Assembly (NCBI RefSeq): GCF_026914265.1
Contig: NC_069133.1
Location: 52,961,182-53,025,181 of the forward strand
Direction: 5' to 3'
Length of the DNA stretch: 64,000 nucleotides
Source of the DNA: Mya arenaria
Taxonomy: Eukaryota > Mollusca > Bivalvia > Myida > Myidae
The notes below the pieces were generated by a model. It searched no databases. It saw nothing but the letters and a program-made list of their open reading frames with translations, and was not told where the DNA came from. The position numbers and the translations under genes are program-made. Of this stretch, positions 22,870 to 37,400 are shown piece by piece; position 1 is the stretch's first letter, and each line of letters opens with the position of its first letter.

Positions 22870-23800
22870 ACTCAAGTGTGTGACCCTGACCTTTAATATG
22901 AAGGCATGAATGGTATAATCTGACCAATTTATAATCGTACTTGACTTAAGATTAATAGACAAACTCTCCGACCAAGTTTCATATTACAAACACACTTAAA
23001 TGTCAGTTCTTGAACGAATCATTGAACATAATATGAAAAATGAAATCATTTTCAAACTAGACACCAATAACAAGAGCGTCAACTGTTACTAAATACGCCC
23101 GTCCTTTTATAGGACAGTAAGTTTGGTGAAAAGTGGTTTTACGTTAAGCATAATTTAGAGAGTGAACACTGTTAAGACTGTTTTTGCCAATTAAAGGGTA
23201 AAAACTCTGAAGTGACTGAGGTGACATGTCTGGTTATCGAACCTGACCAAGATATTTTGTCCATATACATTCTGACTAACTTTGGTAATCATTGAAAAAA
23301 GGGCTTCTAAAGTCATTGATCGGACAAGATCGGTTTTAGGTAATTTATAGAATTAAAGGACGATTACTCTTGGATGACTCAAGCGGTATACCAGGTTAAC
23401 GAAATTGTCCGATTTAATATTCCCATACACATTCTGACCAAACATGTTGATGATTAAACATAGGCTTCAGAATATTAGGTAACTTCTATAATTAAAGAGC
23501 GAAAACTCTCAAATGTCTCAAGAGATAGAGCTGGATATCAAATATATATTTATCCGATATATTATGCCAATGTACATTCTGATTAAATTTGGTGATGATA
23601 GGACAAAGGTTGTTAAAGTTATTGATCGGACAAGACCGATTGTGGGTTATAACTATATAAAAGGGTGATAACTCTCGAGTGATTCGAGCGGTGTGACTGG
23701 TTATCGAACTTGTCCGAGATATGCCAATACACATTCTAACGAAATTTGGTGATGCCTGCACAGACACTTCTAAAAGTAATTGAGCAAAAAACATCCAGGA
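22870..23800. repeat. About 155-bp tandem modules (GGTGATGAT..GGACAA family), 4 or more copies
   Basis: ATTCTGA..AAATTTGGTGATGAT and CATTGATCGGACAAGA recur at about 23268, 23427, 23576 and 23733, steps of 149-159 bp, with GGGTGATAACTCT between them. Related blocks are at 43640-44060 and 56160-56660. Confidence 0.75.
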
Positions 23801-24099
23801 TGTAGCAAAACCGCTGCAGGTAAACCTTTTATGTTAAACGAACGTATAAAAGTTAATATTAGACATCTAAATTCGTCTGCTTTAATACATGTAGTGCGAA
23901 AAACCAGTTGCTCTTAAAATAGATAGACTTTAAAAAAAAATAATGTTACATGTCAATCATTAAAGAAACAACATAGGTATGCTATTTACCATTTATTTTT
24001 GTATAATACATACATAAATATTGAAGCAAAGTATTTGTAAAAAAAATATATTGCACTTTATTAAATATGAATTATCTGAGTAATAATATAATGAGTAAC

Positions 24100-24520
24100 A
24101 AGAATATTTGAGAATTGATATCCACTGCTGAAGAGACTTGATATCCCATACTAAAAATAATTGATATCCCCTGCTGAAGAGAATTGATATCCCCTATTGA
24201 TGAACATAAATATCCCCTGCTGAAGAGAACTGATACCCCTACAGAAGAGAATTGATATCCCCTACTGTGAATTGATATCCCCTGGTGATGCGAAGTAATA
24301 TCCCTACTGAAGAGAATTGATATCCCCTGCTGAAGGGAAATGATATCCCTTACTAAAGAGATTTGATATTCCTTACTGATGAAAATTGATATCCCCTACT
24401 ATAGAGAATTGTTATCCCCTGCTGAAGGGATTTGATATCCCCTACTGATGAGAATTGATATCCCCTTCTAAAGAGGATTGATATCCCCTGCTCATGAGAA
24501 TTGATATCCCCTTCTGAATG
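24100..24520. repeat. About 24-bp minisatellite (TTGATATCCCCTGCTGAAGAG)
   Basis: About 17 imperfect copies of a 22-26 bp unit, more diverged than the other minisatellites here. It lies 0.9-1.3 kb past the HPS1 stop. Confidence 0.88.
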
Positions 24521-24719
24521 ATGCATTTCCAAAGATCCATTTTAAGAGTTTAAGGTATGCAAAACTCGACACAGGGTACTTGATCAAATAAAAGTAACTA
24601 TGGATACGAATTGGGTAAAATACTTTGTTGTACCATTGCTGTTGTAAGCTCGCCATTTCTTTTTATTATTAACTGATATTCACTTCATGATTATATTCAG
24701 CTAATATTCAAGCTAAATT

Positions 24720-25260
24720 ATCTTATTTAAGGGCAATAACTCTGATTGTACTGATTCAATCATGATCACACAAGTACATGCTCCACATGGCTATCATTGT
24801 TGAGACAAGTTCTCTCAATTAGTTACATATGGCTGCCATAAGACAAAGTTTAGCTTTTTTCATCATTTAAGGGCAATAACTCTTGTGTAACTGAACAAAT
24901 TCAAACAAATATTGCGCATAATCCAGCACACTCAAGTTATACACATTTCATGTAAGTTTTATTAATTTCTGCCTTTTACAGTAATTGCTCATGAAGGACC
25001 AATTTTAGCTCTTTTACTTACAGGGTATTAACTGTTGTGATACTGACCTGACCAAGACAAGACTTGCGCCTACACCACAACACTATCGGTATACACAAGT
25101 TTCCTTTACTTCTGTCAATTAATTGCATAGTAATGTATTTTTTCATTAATTAAAGAGAAATAACTCAAACTGTGTTACTGATATGATCCAGATGCACCAG
25201 AGCACAATGGCTATACACATGATTGATTTTTGTCTGGTAGAGAAGTAGAAATAGCTATGG
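24720..25260. repeat. About 140-bp tandem modules, 4 copies, next to the HPS1 3' end
   Basis: TTAAGGGCAATAACTCT..GTACTGA recurs at about 24727, 24866, 25017 and 25149, each followed by a CACA..ACTCAAG/TATACACA block. It may overlap the HPS1 3' UTR. Confidence 0.75.
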
Positions 25261-25423
25261 ACAGATGGAAAGTTGGACAGACAACACAAAATCTTTATCC
25301 GTCTTTGGAAATTGTTCTGTAGGGCATAAAAATTAAAGAACTGGACTGGTGAGAAAGATAACTGAAACAACTGTGCCTGCTGGACAATAAAAGTTGGATA
25401 TTAAACAACCGCATAGGCCTACA

Positions 25424-28400
25424 TCAAGTGGAAAACAGACTGGAGGTTGTAAGTACGTCCCCGGAAGTTTCATACAGTCGGGCTGCTAGCTGCCGGCAGT
25501 GACCAGAAATGTACTGGGTGTTAGCCAGACCCACATGCATCATGTACAGCTCATTACAGTGAACCAAGCTTGGAATGCCATTCGGGAAACACTTGTGTGT
25601 GATGTACCTGAAATATTCACAATAAATTGCATTGTAACAAGTTGTTAAGCTAGAGTGATGGAATTTGCTACTTGGAAATATGTATATACCGTAAAAAAAA
25701 TTCAATATATTATATATATACAGACTACGGTGGACTGTTTTCTTCACCCCCCAACCACCATCCCCCCAAGAGATGAGCTTGAAAATCTTCCATTGTACAA
25801 TAACTTTTTATCTAGCTTTGTGTTGAATTTGGAATACCGTTTTGATTTTTTGTGTATTAGTTGTGTACAGATAAAATACAGATCTTTTTCTTTTAAAGAT
25901 TTAAAATTGTACATGGATCCATTTCATCAGGATTGAAGTTGGATTGATATTTTTGTAGTTTTAATGAATATTTCAACTTGCTGCCTTCAGTAATTCTTTA
26001 ACAGACAGAAGATACTTCCAAAAGTCATTAAGTGAAGCAGACCCTTGGTTTTTGTTCAGTGTAAAATGTTGTCATGGAACAGTGCAGCTTTCATGTCATT
26101 AAGAGTGTCAAGTACTATAGAATGTTTAAATTTGAAAGGACTTTTCTTTAATTTATATACACCTATCATGTTGCGCATTTAAAACCACTGAATTATTTAA
26201 TTTAACATTACTTTCAGTTGATAAAATAATGACATAGCCGATTTCAAGTCCAACAAAACTGCCACCCCCTCACTCCACCCTTAAAAAAAAGAAGAAAAAA
26301 TTAAAATAATACCTTGCGAAAATAAACTAATCAGTATCTTATTATGTCCTTACTTGTAGAAGTTGCCAGTCAATATCCCAGGGGGTGGGGCCATGAAGTC
26401 TGCCCTGTAGGAGTGCTGTATCACCTCTGGGTCTCCCTGGGGGAGGAAATGTACCCAGTTAAATTACAATATATTTACATTCACAAACACTTTCTATATG
26501 TACAATTTAAGAAACTCAAACCAGGGCTTGTATTACAAATATGCCATACATTCAGATTGAATTATTTTTTCAAGTAAGTTTAAACTTCATGCACTTAACT
26601 CTTCCAAAGACATTTGTTATCAGGGTTGAAACCTGTAGTGGTGTCCATATGAGACGTAGGCAATTTACTCCATCTTGGGCTTAAGCCCACAACATGATTA
26701 CTGGTACTTCACAAACATTTTCTTTATGCATGCATTGATAATTGATTAAGATAAAGCATTTAAGCCAGCCTTAAACAAATCCAAAAAAGACAAAAAAAAA
26801 AAAAATTCAAGAGAAATATTATCTTTCTATTTTGTTGAAACCTTAAAATTACTCTACTGGGTATAACATATCATGTCACGACCATCAAAACAGTCATTTT
26901 ATTATTTATAGCTACATTCTATCATCACATGGTTTACAGGTGACCAGGTGCGTGCATTTAAAAAAAAAATGGTCTCTGAAAATGACTAGCAAAAACCTCA
27001 AACAGATAGATTGGTGCAAGGCTAACAAAAAGAGCTATCAAAATTGATTAACATCAGTGGCAAAAGAGATCTAAGGACACCAGTGAAAACCATAATTGCT
27101 CTTAAAATAGATAAAATGGTTAAACATTTGCAATTACCGAAGAATCAATACACAAATCAAACATTTCGTTGCAGCAAAAATGCAAACCTTATGTTGCATA
27201 AGTAGAAGTCACATGACTTGTGGATAATTGTAACATTGTGAAAATTGTTCCATTGGAACCAAACCTAGTATTGAACATGATTGATGGAAAAGGTCATTTT
27301 GGATTATTTTGTATTTACATGATGAACAGTGACCATATACAAGAATTGTCTGTTTTTTTGAGTAGACAAATTAGGCAATTGAATTGGATACAGTTATACT
27401 CCTGGATTGAATCTGAACTTTACTCAATTTCTGAAAGTATCCTAAGACTTAAGAAAAAAAGACATCAGTTTCTGTGCTTCAGGAACTCCCTTGGATGAGC
27501 CAATCAAACAAATCTCTACAGCAACAAAATTGAGAGGTGAAAGACAAAACAAATAAATCTGCTCCTTTATCTAGTGTCACTTATATTTCTAAACAATATA
27601 AATAATTTTTCATTCGAAAATACTTGTATCACATTTATTTTAGAAACAAGAGCTTAATTTCTGTATGTGAAATTTCATTTGAAAATGATAAAAGTTTCTT
27701 TCTCTCACCCTTCAAAATGCAACTTACACTGAGGTTTTCAAACCAGAGGAAATAGGAGAAGTGATAATCCCCCTCCCGTGCGAACACCGATGTATAGCCT
27801 TCATGTAGCTTACACTGCATCCAGTTGGCCATTTTCCAGATCTGAAGAACAATTAACGTGAGTACACACTGTGCTATCTGGCCTGCATGCAGTGTTTGTA
27901 TAGCACTCAGCACTTACATGCAAAGTTCCCAGATTTGATTACCAGACTGATCAAATATGTTTCTAAGTATGGATGTCTGTTATATCTGACATGTGAAATA
28001 TTTAACAAAACTATTCCGATACCATACAAAGAAATATGTATATGTATGGAAGCTCTTTGACAGTGCCATTGCCACCAGTATGGGCCTTGCTATAAATTTG
28101 GAAAATGTCTCTACATAAATATATATTAAATTTCTTCGATTTATCTTTAAGCTTAAAGAATTATAGTCATGGTTAAGGACTTGCATGATGCTGACCCCAA
28201 GGAAACATTATCTCAAAGTTTTTCCTTTGAGAAATGGACAAATTAATAATGTACCTTTTCCTTAAGTAATTGTGTGGCATCGGGAGATGACTTTTCATCC
28301 GTCTGTGTTATGTTTAATGCTGGAGCCATCATCTGATTGGTGCGCCGGTTCACATAGATAAAGTGGATCAGTCCAGGAAAGTCCTCAATATATTTGAGAT

Positions 28401-31400
28401 AAGTTAAGGAAGATTACTGGCTAACCTAAAACAAGATTTCAACCTTTGGAAATGGTTTAGCTTTTGGGCTTCATAAGTGTCCCGAAAATGCAAATGAGTT
28501 CAGCAAAACGAGGGGTAGGTTATACAATCTGTTAAACATATACATTTTATTTTATTTTTGAAATACTTTTGTGAGATATTGGTATCTTAAGACCGTTTAA
28601 AAATAATAATTTGCTTATTATTATTTGCTTATTTGACCATAAAAGTTTGGCACATGTTTTACCATATTTAAGTCATCTATGTTTGTTCTGACAATTTTTT
28701 CGTATAAAAAGTATACTAATACAATCCTGTTGACTGACTCAACTCAATCAAGACTGAAGAGGCATACATTTTTACCTCTTCATATTGATTATCTCACAGT
28801 TTTATACATTTACATGTTTCACACAATTTGTGATTGTGCTATTTTCCTAGCATGCTCAAATCATAATTTAAAATCTTTAGCAATTAGCATCTTTAAGGTT
28901 TAAAGTATGTTTTCTTTCAGTTTGTGTAGCTAAATTGGGCATAGCTTCCTGTTACTTTACCAGGTATACACTTTATACGTTGCAGTAACAATTAAATCTG
29001 AATATCAACGGCCTCACTTCAAAATGCTGAAGCTACAAAATCCAATGTTTTTATTAGCAACATTTTTAGTATTTAATCTTGGTAATTTGATCTCACATTT
29101 TTTTTACAAAATGCCGAAGTTACAATTTTTGTAGTAACAATTTCTGAAAAATGGCTCTTTTGCTTCTCTGTGAGATGTCCAATCATTGCTTGACATTTTG
29201 ATCACATGATACAACACCATTTTTTCATTGGACAATTTACTTGACATTTTGCAGTTCGCCTTTATATTTTTAGTGATGTTAAAATTCCAAAATGCAGCTT
29301 TGGCATTTTTAAGCGAGGCCATCGGTATGAATGTCCATCTGTTTGTTAGTTGATTTAAGGGCACAACTTAACAATAACTAAAGCTAGAGTTATGGGCCTT
29401 GCCTCAGTGTGCATATTGTCACTGGTTACACTTTTAATCTGAATATCATTCAATTTTTGAATAATAGCCAAGGTTAAATGATAATCACAGATGAATAGTA
29501 GGCTATGATAATAACCTGACCTAATTCATCGAAAAACAGACAAACTAGTCAGTCATAAAGGATATGAAGTCATCGTAATGTTCCTCTGGCCTTTCACTAC
29601 AAGGTAGTCCTTGTAGTCTCCTAGCTGTTGGCGGAAAAGTTCCGCTGACCAGGTTAGGGCGTCACTGATCGGGGAGGTCAGAGGTCGTGGGGAGAGGTAT
29701 AGATACAGGAACAATTCCGTCAGCTTGCGGCGTAGTGCCTTCAGGCTCCTCTCTAGGCTAAGGTATAGTAAGATTATCTATCAATTATACAATATAATGG
29801 ACAAAGGGCGTCCTGATCAGGGAAGTCAGGCGTCAGGGGGAGAGGTAAAGATACACTGACAATTCTGTCAGCTTGTGGCGTAGTGCCTTCAGACTCCTCT
29901 CTAGGCTAAGGTATAGTTAGATAATCAATTAATAATACAGTATTATGGACAAAGGGCGTCCTGATCAGGTAAGTCAGGTGTCAGGGGGAGAGGTAAAGAT
30001 ACACTGACAATTCTGTCAGCATGTGGTGATGGACAGTAAGGATCCTCTCTGGGCTAAGGTATGTAATTATTCTAACAATGAGATTTACGTTAACTTTAAG
30101 GCAAGACAATTTAAAAAAGTAATAAAGGGGAAATATTGCAAAACAATGTGACATGACATTAGTTTTCTCTGCTGTATTTCTAATGAAAATTACACTACTA
30201 TTTCCAAAGCTATCTGATATATTATTGTTGGCACCTTCATGCTAGAACTCAATTAATGCTCCTTTTTCAATATGCAGTTATTGGATTCTTGCAATAGGGT
30301 GATTATTAGTGATTATATACCTTGCTGTCATATCTGTGCGCGAAGACTGTTCCAGGTAGGCAACCATCCCGCTGCGGATCTCTTCACTCTCCCATTTCCG
30401 TTTGATCTCTGCACATAGACCTTCTATAGGTCCCTGCAGCATAAAAATATCACAACTAATTCATACACATACAGGGTCTATTTACATATACATATATGTA
30501 TTGGTTGTACTTATAAAATAAAGAAGGCAACAATTACCAGTGGTATTCATAAGCTTGGATAGTGCTTTGTGAAATGTCAATTGCTTGCTTTTTTAAAGAA
30601 ATAATCTTACTTTCTTGTAATGATAATTGAATATGTAATTTGGATATGCTTTCAAGATATAAGATTGTATAAGGAAAACATATGGAATTGACTAGAATAA
30701 ACACCAACATTTATGGTTAAGTAGGTCACTGAATTTTTAACAAATGGGGAACAGTATGAAACACTATAGGGTCAATAGCCATGATCTGTGCAGCTAAACT
30801 AAATAACTTTCGAGTATGAAGGTACAAAAGAATGATTTATTTTCGTTCAAAGTATGTATATGTCTGACAAATCAATCATTCTCTGTATGACATTTAAAAA
30901 AAAAACTGGTACGTACTTTCAATGGTCCATTTTTCAAAATCAATTACTATGCATGACAGTGTTATGTTGATAAAAAAGTTCCAGTCATAAAAACCTCCCC
31001 CACAAAGAGAGAGTCATATGTTGTTTTGTGATGTTGTATGTCTCTTGTTTAAGAAAGGTTTATCAAAAAGGGTATGGAAGGGTGCTACACTCTGTTCTTG
31101 TTTGATAACACCATTCTGCCCTCACAATTTCAACATTTTTTCCGGTAAATTCATAATGTTCAAGTTCTTTACATCTCAATACAATATGCCCTTTTCCCTC
31201 TTAATACCCTGTCCCTCTTTTGCATCTCCCTGTCCCTCTTTTGCATCACCCTGTCCCTCTTTTGCATCACCCTGTCCCTCTTTTGCATCTCCCTGTCCCT
31301 CTTTTGCATCTCCCTGTCCCTCTTTTGCATCACCCTGTCCCTCTTTTGCATCACCCTGTCCCTCTTTTGCATCTCCCTGTCCCTCTTTTGCATCACCCTG

Positions 31401-34400
31401 TCCCTCTTTTGCATCACCCTGTCCCTCTTTTGCATCACCCTGTCCCACTTTTGCATCACTCTGTCCCTGGCTAAAAGTTAAAAACATAAAAACTAGTGGC
31501 CTTAATGTTGGGCCTCTAAACACCTTCTCTGTAGTCTTACAACTGTGTATAACTAAGGTATATTTAATGCTGACTAGACCAATATTTTTTTTTAAATTGC
31601 AATTCGGTGATTTTTAGCTTGAAACCATGACCAGACAAAATGACACACAGTCACACTGTAACACTAAAATAATATTTTTAATCAATTTACAGTGAAACAG
31701 ACCTGTGTCTATAGAGAGTATTAGTTATATTTTGTAAATGAAACATACAGGTTCCTGATGTCTGCCGACCCTGGTACATGTTTCACACATATTGAAGTAA
31801 CTGTAGAGAACATATGAGAGAGAAATGTGCTTATTCATTTTCTGACCCTGTTGATGGCTCACCTGGTCATATAACCCAAATATGAGAATTCAATCTAAAC
31901 ACACCAACAAAAAGGACGTTTCAGATGCTTTCTTCAGAGTGGAGAACAAATTTGAGATCTTGTTGTTTATGGTGTCATACAATTCTTGTACGAGTTGTTT
32001 GCTCACTTGGGAATGAAATCAAGACATATGTATTTAAAGTTAACCTAGTAATTCAATGTGGAGCCTTACCCGGGCTTTCTTCAGTGCAGAGAACATGCGT
32101 GTGAGCTGGTTGTTGATGGCCTCGTACAATTCCTGTCCTTGGCGTCTGCTAACCTGGTCACGTGATCCAGACATGAGATCCTTAAGGAGCTGGAGGACGT
32201 CAACAAGGCGAGGGGCCTGGGACATCTTGTTGGACTGCATAGGAGAAGGAAGATGATGGTAATGCTAGTTTTAGTTAATACTTATTTGATTGTGCTCCAT
32301 TGTCATGACAACACCATAGAGCAAATTATATGGATCACTCTGAAGTTCTTTTCCTGAGTTTTTCGCAAGATATATGCCCTTGGTTGAAGCTCAATATTAT
32401 AAAACTTTGGATTCCAGTGCCTGTTATTAAAAAATAACATATGATAATATTATAAGTATGGAGACAATAGTGATTGTGGAATAATGTCAGTGTCAAATCT
32501 TAATTAAACTGAGATGTAGTCTAGGAAATACCTTTATAATTAATGTCACAGTATCTTATATTCTAATTTCTAACCATAGTCTGTATCAAAACCAAGCAAA
32601 ATACCTCCGTGAGAACTATAAGTATAATCCCAGGGTATATTCTCCTACAATGTATCTGGTGGGGTGAGAATTTACTCATCCCTGTGGCAAGAAACACTGG
32701 CTTCTTCACGCAGTCCTGATCCACAAGGGACATAGGGTATTCCTGGTATTCCTGGTCGTCGGGCTCAACTGTTTTTTGGGCAAGTCGAGTGTCTGATGAA
32801 CTCTTTTCACTGCAGAAGTTGCCACCTAAGGGACAGTAGGAATACCTGGTTAAAAGCTGTAATAACTTTAATCAAGAGAGTCCTTGATTGCTCACAAGAT
32901 AAACAAGCAAGTGGCAAGGCCCACTTCTGCTCTGGTGACCGAAGGGTTAAGATATGATAATACAGTCCAATCTTGACATGCTAGGAAAATAGCACAATCA
33001 CAAATTGTGTGAAATTCGACCACAGGGACTTCAATATAGCAAAAAATTGAGATAGAAAAATCAACATAAGCAGATTTGTTTTATATAGAAACATAAGGAA
33101 TACATTCGGGACCGGGTAAAAAGTTTGACATAACCCGAAAATCGAGATATATCAGAGATCAACATCGGGCAAATTCAAACAAATTTAATGAAAGTAAGGG
33201 CACTATTATCAATTGCATTAAGGAAACATGTAAAATAGTGTCAAATTTGAATCTGCTACATATGATAATACCATTTTTATATTTTCATTTAAAATTTGTT
33301 ACAAATTGAAAAGAATATGAAATAAGCCAAAAGAAAGCTTTAACCCTCAAGAAAACTTTGGACTTTTATGCTGGCTATCACACTTGAAAAAAGCAAGAAC
33401 TAGTGACTGGTGATTTATATAGGAAGTCATGTAATGATATATACAAGTTTCTATCAAGAATCAAACTATGGTAAGATTCATATAGAAGCCTGTATCAAAA
33501 ATATAGTATAGCTTTCCACAATCAAGCTTAAAAACAATCACAATTCAGAATACTAGTAAACTAATAAATTTCCACCTTTTCTCTTGTTTTCCCCAAAACT
33601 GCTGCTCCGCCCCCTTCCCATTGGCTCCTCCTCTGACCTTGACCCCCTCAGCCCCTTGTGACCTTCAACCTCACCAGCAGTGTGACTACGGGGCTTGGAG
33701 TTACCAAGGTGACCAACCGCAGAGGGTCCAGGGTTTGTGAGAGCTACATTGCTTTCTATAGCCTATAAATATGAAATTGTGAAATTTCTAAATGTCACTG
33801 AATAATAAAAAATGAAGATAAGATGGTGCCCTTTTTATTTGTTATGTTGTAAAACTTATTTACTCTTTTTATAATGTATGATAATAAAACCAGGTCACCC
33901 TACTGTAAGAAGCTTGGTGTTGGAAAGCACATTTACTTTAGGGATCACTCGAGATGTGGTAGGGTCACAAAACTGGTTGATAGTCTTGGGTAGGGCTCTC
34001 CAAAGTACCTGCAGCTTTTTTTTCCCTCTAGGGGTATAGGAAAAGTACCAAGTTCCTCACTAGGGAATGCTAATGATTTGGTAGCATCACAAAACTCACT
34101 GATACCTCAGGGTAGGGGTAGGGGAAATTTTACACTACACATAGGTTTGACCCCCTTCAACTGTACCTCTAGCCTTGCTGCAGCCTCTCCTGGGAATACA
34201 GGGAAGGTCCCATCCTCTTTCCTTAGGACCACAGGAGATGTGGTAGGGGTCACAAAACTTTCTGATACCTCAGGGTAGGGCGTCTGAGTTCCTCCTAGAA
34301 GAATGATTGTATAAACTGCATGAATCAAGAGTTGTAAGTTCCTTAAAAAGTGTTCTCATTAACCAGAGTCAGTGTACACATGAACTAAGGGAGTTAAGCC

Positions 34401-37400
34401 ATCCAATCAACGAGTGTATTATAAGGCACACAAAGAGTGACATAAAACCTGATCTTCCTGCTTCCTGAAGGCTACTGCTAGAGTTTGGTGTGCCTATAAA
34501 AGGAAATCATTGAGAGCATAACTATCTTTCTCAATTGTCCCTTTGTCTCCACGTATACTTGATACATGTAATATGCAGTCAATATTAACATTAGATTCTG
34601 GTACTGTATCAGTGACTCTGAAAAGCAGCTGAATAATCACTGTGAGAACCAACCTGAGCTACAGGTGTTGACTGCTCATTGACAAGATTATGAGTTCGAA
34701 CCCATTGAGGGCTACATTTTCATGGCCTCTCATATCAGTAGTGGTGTCTAACCAGGAATCAGATTATAGAAAGATTTTATAGGCTACCAGCTGCTAACTT
34801 ATTTTAGAAAATTAGTATAAATTAACCTGAGTCAGAATCTCCCAGCATGCTCCAGTCGAGGGATGGGCTGCTGTCTCCCTTCAACTTCCCTTCTAACGCA
34901 GTGTAGTACTGGAAAACAACACACTTAGTTATCAAAACAGGATTAGGTTTAATTAGTATTTACGAAAGCATCAATTGATAAAAAAGTTCATGCTTATTCC
35001 TTAAATTGTAATCTAATGTTAGCTTGGTATTACTAATATTTAAGGCAATTTTCTTCCATCCAAACAGAATATAAAAATACTTGTACTTGGGCTTTGTCTT
35101 CAAAACATGTTTGTGGATAAATTAAAATGTTCCGTAATTTTGTCATATAGATATTATCTCCAACAGTAACTGAAATGATATAAATCTTTTCTCACAAGTC
35201 ATAGTTAGAGAGACTAAATACTGAGCCTACAGTAAACATGATAATTATTGATAAAGTTAAGCTATGATCTCTTAAAAACTTAAAAGTTTGTTGATCAGTT
35301 AGTGTAAATCAATGAACAACTCGTTATCACACAGATTATAATCTTAAATGAAAATAAGACAACTTATTGCAGTAAAACACTGTTGCAACCGTTAACACAT
35401 TGTTCTGTTGTGAAGCGTATCCTCATAACGTTTCCCCAATGCTTACTTTTGATTTGCATATATACATGTATATTGCATATATCAAGATCATTGATACATA
35501 TTTACACATCAACTTCTATTCCCTAAATGAGCTGCCTTTTGGCAATTGCAAATATTTTCCAATGAACGCAACATCTTCGGATCGTAAATCATTGCATAAC
35601 AATAAACATGAAATTTGAAAATTGTTTATCTTGTTATTGCTTGTATTGTGTCAGCAGGCCCCGAAAAACTTAAGTCAAAATATTAGAAAGTGCTAATTAA
35701 TGATATGTTAAATGTATTGTTGTCATTTGTGATTCAATTTTACGCTTAAAAGAGATTTGATGTGATTGATTTTTCCCGTGTTATTTGGACATCATTTGAT
35801 AAACTGTTTCCAGTTACGGTCGAGTTGTTCTATTTACAGAATGGCCGAGAAACTCAGATAATGACATAAATCCCTCAATTCATTCCTTAATTAATCTTAT
35901 CAACATTCATCATGAAACAATGAAGACATTCACATTCATGAAAGAGCATAAACCTTTTGTATATTTGTATATAATAAAATCAGTGTTAGTTTACTTAAAG
36001 CAGTACCTGTTCATTGTCTGTCTCGTCCCCCGTTGTAAACCCCTCCACGGCACTCTCGTACCGCTCATGGCGAAATGTACGCACCTTCACCGAGGCGGGG
36101 GATTTCGCCTCTTCTCTGGAGTAACAAGTTTAACATAAAAGAAATTGCATCAACTTAACATACTTATATTCATTTTCATTATTTACTGCTGATACAATTT
36201 ATTGACTTTGAATGTCCCTATAACATATTTTATTATCAATGGTGACTGCATATATATTCTTGCTATTATTTGTAAGGTTATTCCTTGCTGATAATTAACA
36301 TGTAAAATAAATGAATGATGTATACCAGGGTAGATAAAGCTTTTTAGGTTTGTATTATTATTCTTATTTCACATGAAATTAGACATGAAAAGTCTTATTC
36401 TGAAAACATTTAAGGTCAAACAAGAGCTGTCACAGAATTTGAGAAATGCCACTGACATGCCATTCAATTCAATGGATAATGCAATTACTAATATGTCAAC
36501 ATTCAGGAAGGGCAAACGCAAACTATAAGCATATTCAAGACAACATGATGGTTAACCTCAAGTGTAGGGAAGCATGCAATGTGATTAGACGGATGGATGG
36601 ACAGTGCAATTTTAATGCACAAATTTTGGGGCAAAAAAAATAGCATTGGTAACATTTCTTTTAGGTCAAATTTATACTTTCTTTTTCGACACATGAAACT
36701 GTTTCAAATGGTACCAAACTGATTGTGGGCCACAAGGCATCCAAATTTAACATAATGATACATTGGATACCCTTATGTTCAAATAATGGGCACTACACTT
36801 AACAATATGCTTCCCATGAATATTACCTTAAGCCCTGTCCACCTGCTAGTCTGTAAGATTGGGCAAATAGGTCCTCCAACTTCTCATGGGTTGGGAACAA
36901 GCTCCGCACCAAGACAATTATACACAAGATATCTGCTGACTGCAGCTCAGAGGCATTTCGACTGAAATAGATAGTCAGGCATATGTAGTGACCTATGTCA
37001 TACGTGGCATTATCGCGAGAGTGAAATACTGTTCGATATAAAAAATAAACTATGAAATCATAAATATTCATGGGACATTTATTTTCATGCATGATGTAGA
37101 TGATACATAGCACCATATCGGCATATGATGAATTTGCAGAAATTTTGGATAGCAGTTACGATTCTTCATTTTTAATTTTTTTTTTTTTTTAAATCCACGA
37201 ATTTAAGAACCAACGAAATTGTCCTTTTTCCGAAAAACCACGAAATTTCAAGCCCACAAATATAGATGGTTACACAAACAACACAGTATTTAGTGATGGT
37301 TTTTTTTTTAAAGTTTAAATATATTAATCAAAAACACAACAGCATTATGATGTATCTGTATATAACATATTTTGTTCACTAACATCATCAAATGAAATTT

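Noticed and set aside
24100..24520. CRISPR-like array
   Set aside because: Short repeats are contiguous without unique spacers and the setting is animal intergenic DNA.
31018..31617. 199-residue proline/serine-rich plus-strand frame and minus-strand partners
   Set aside because: Three overlapping frames all come from the 21-bp minisatellite inside an HPS1 intron.
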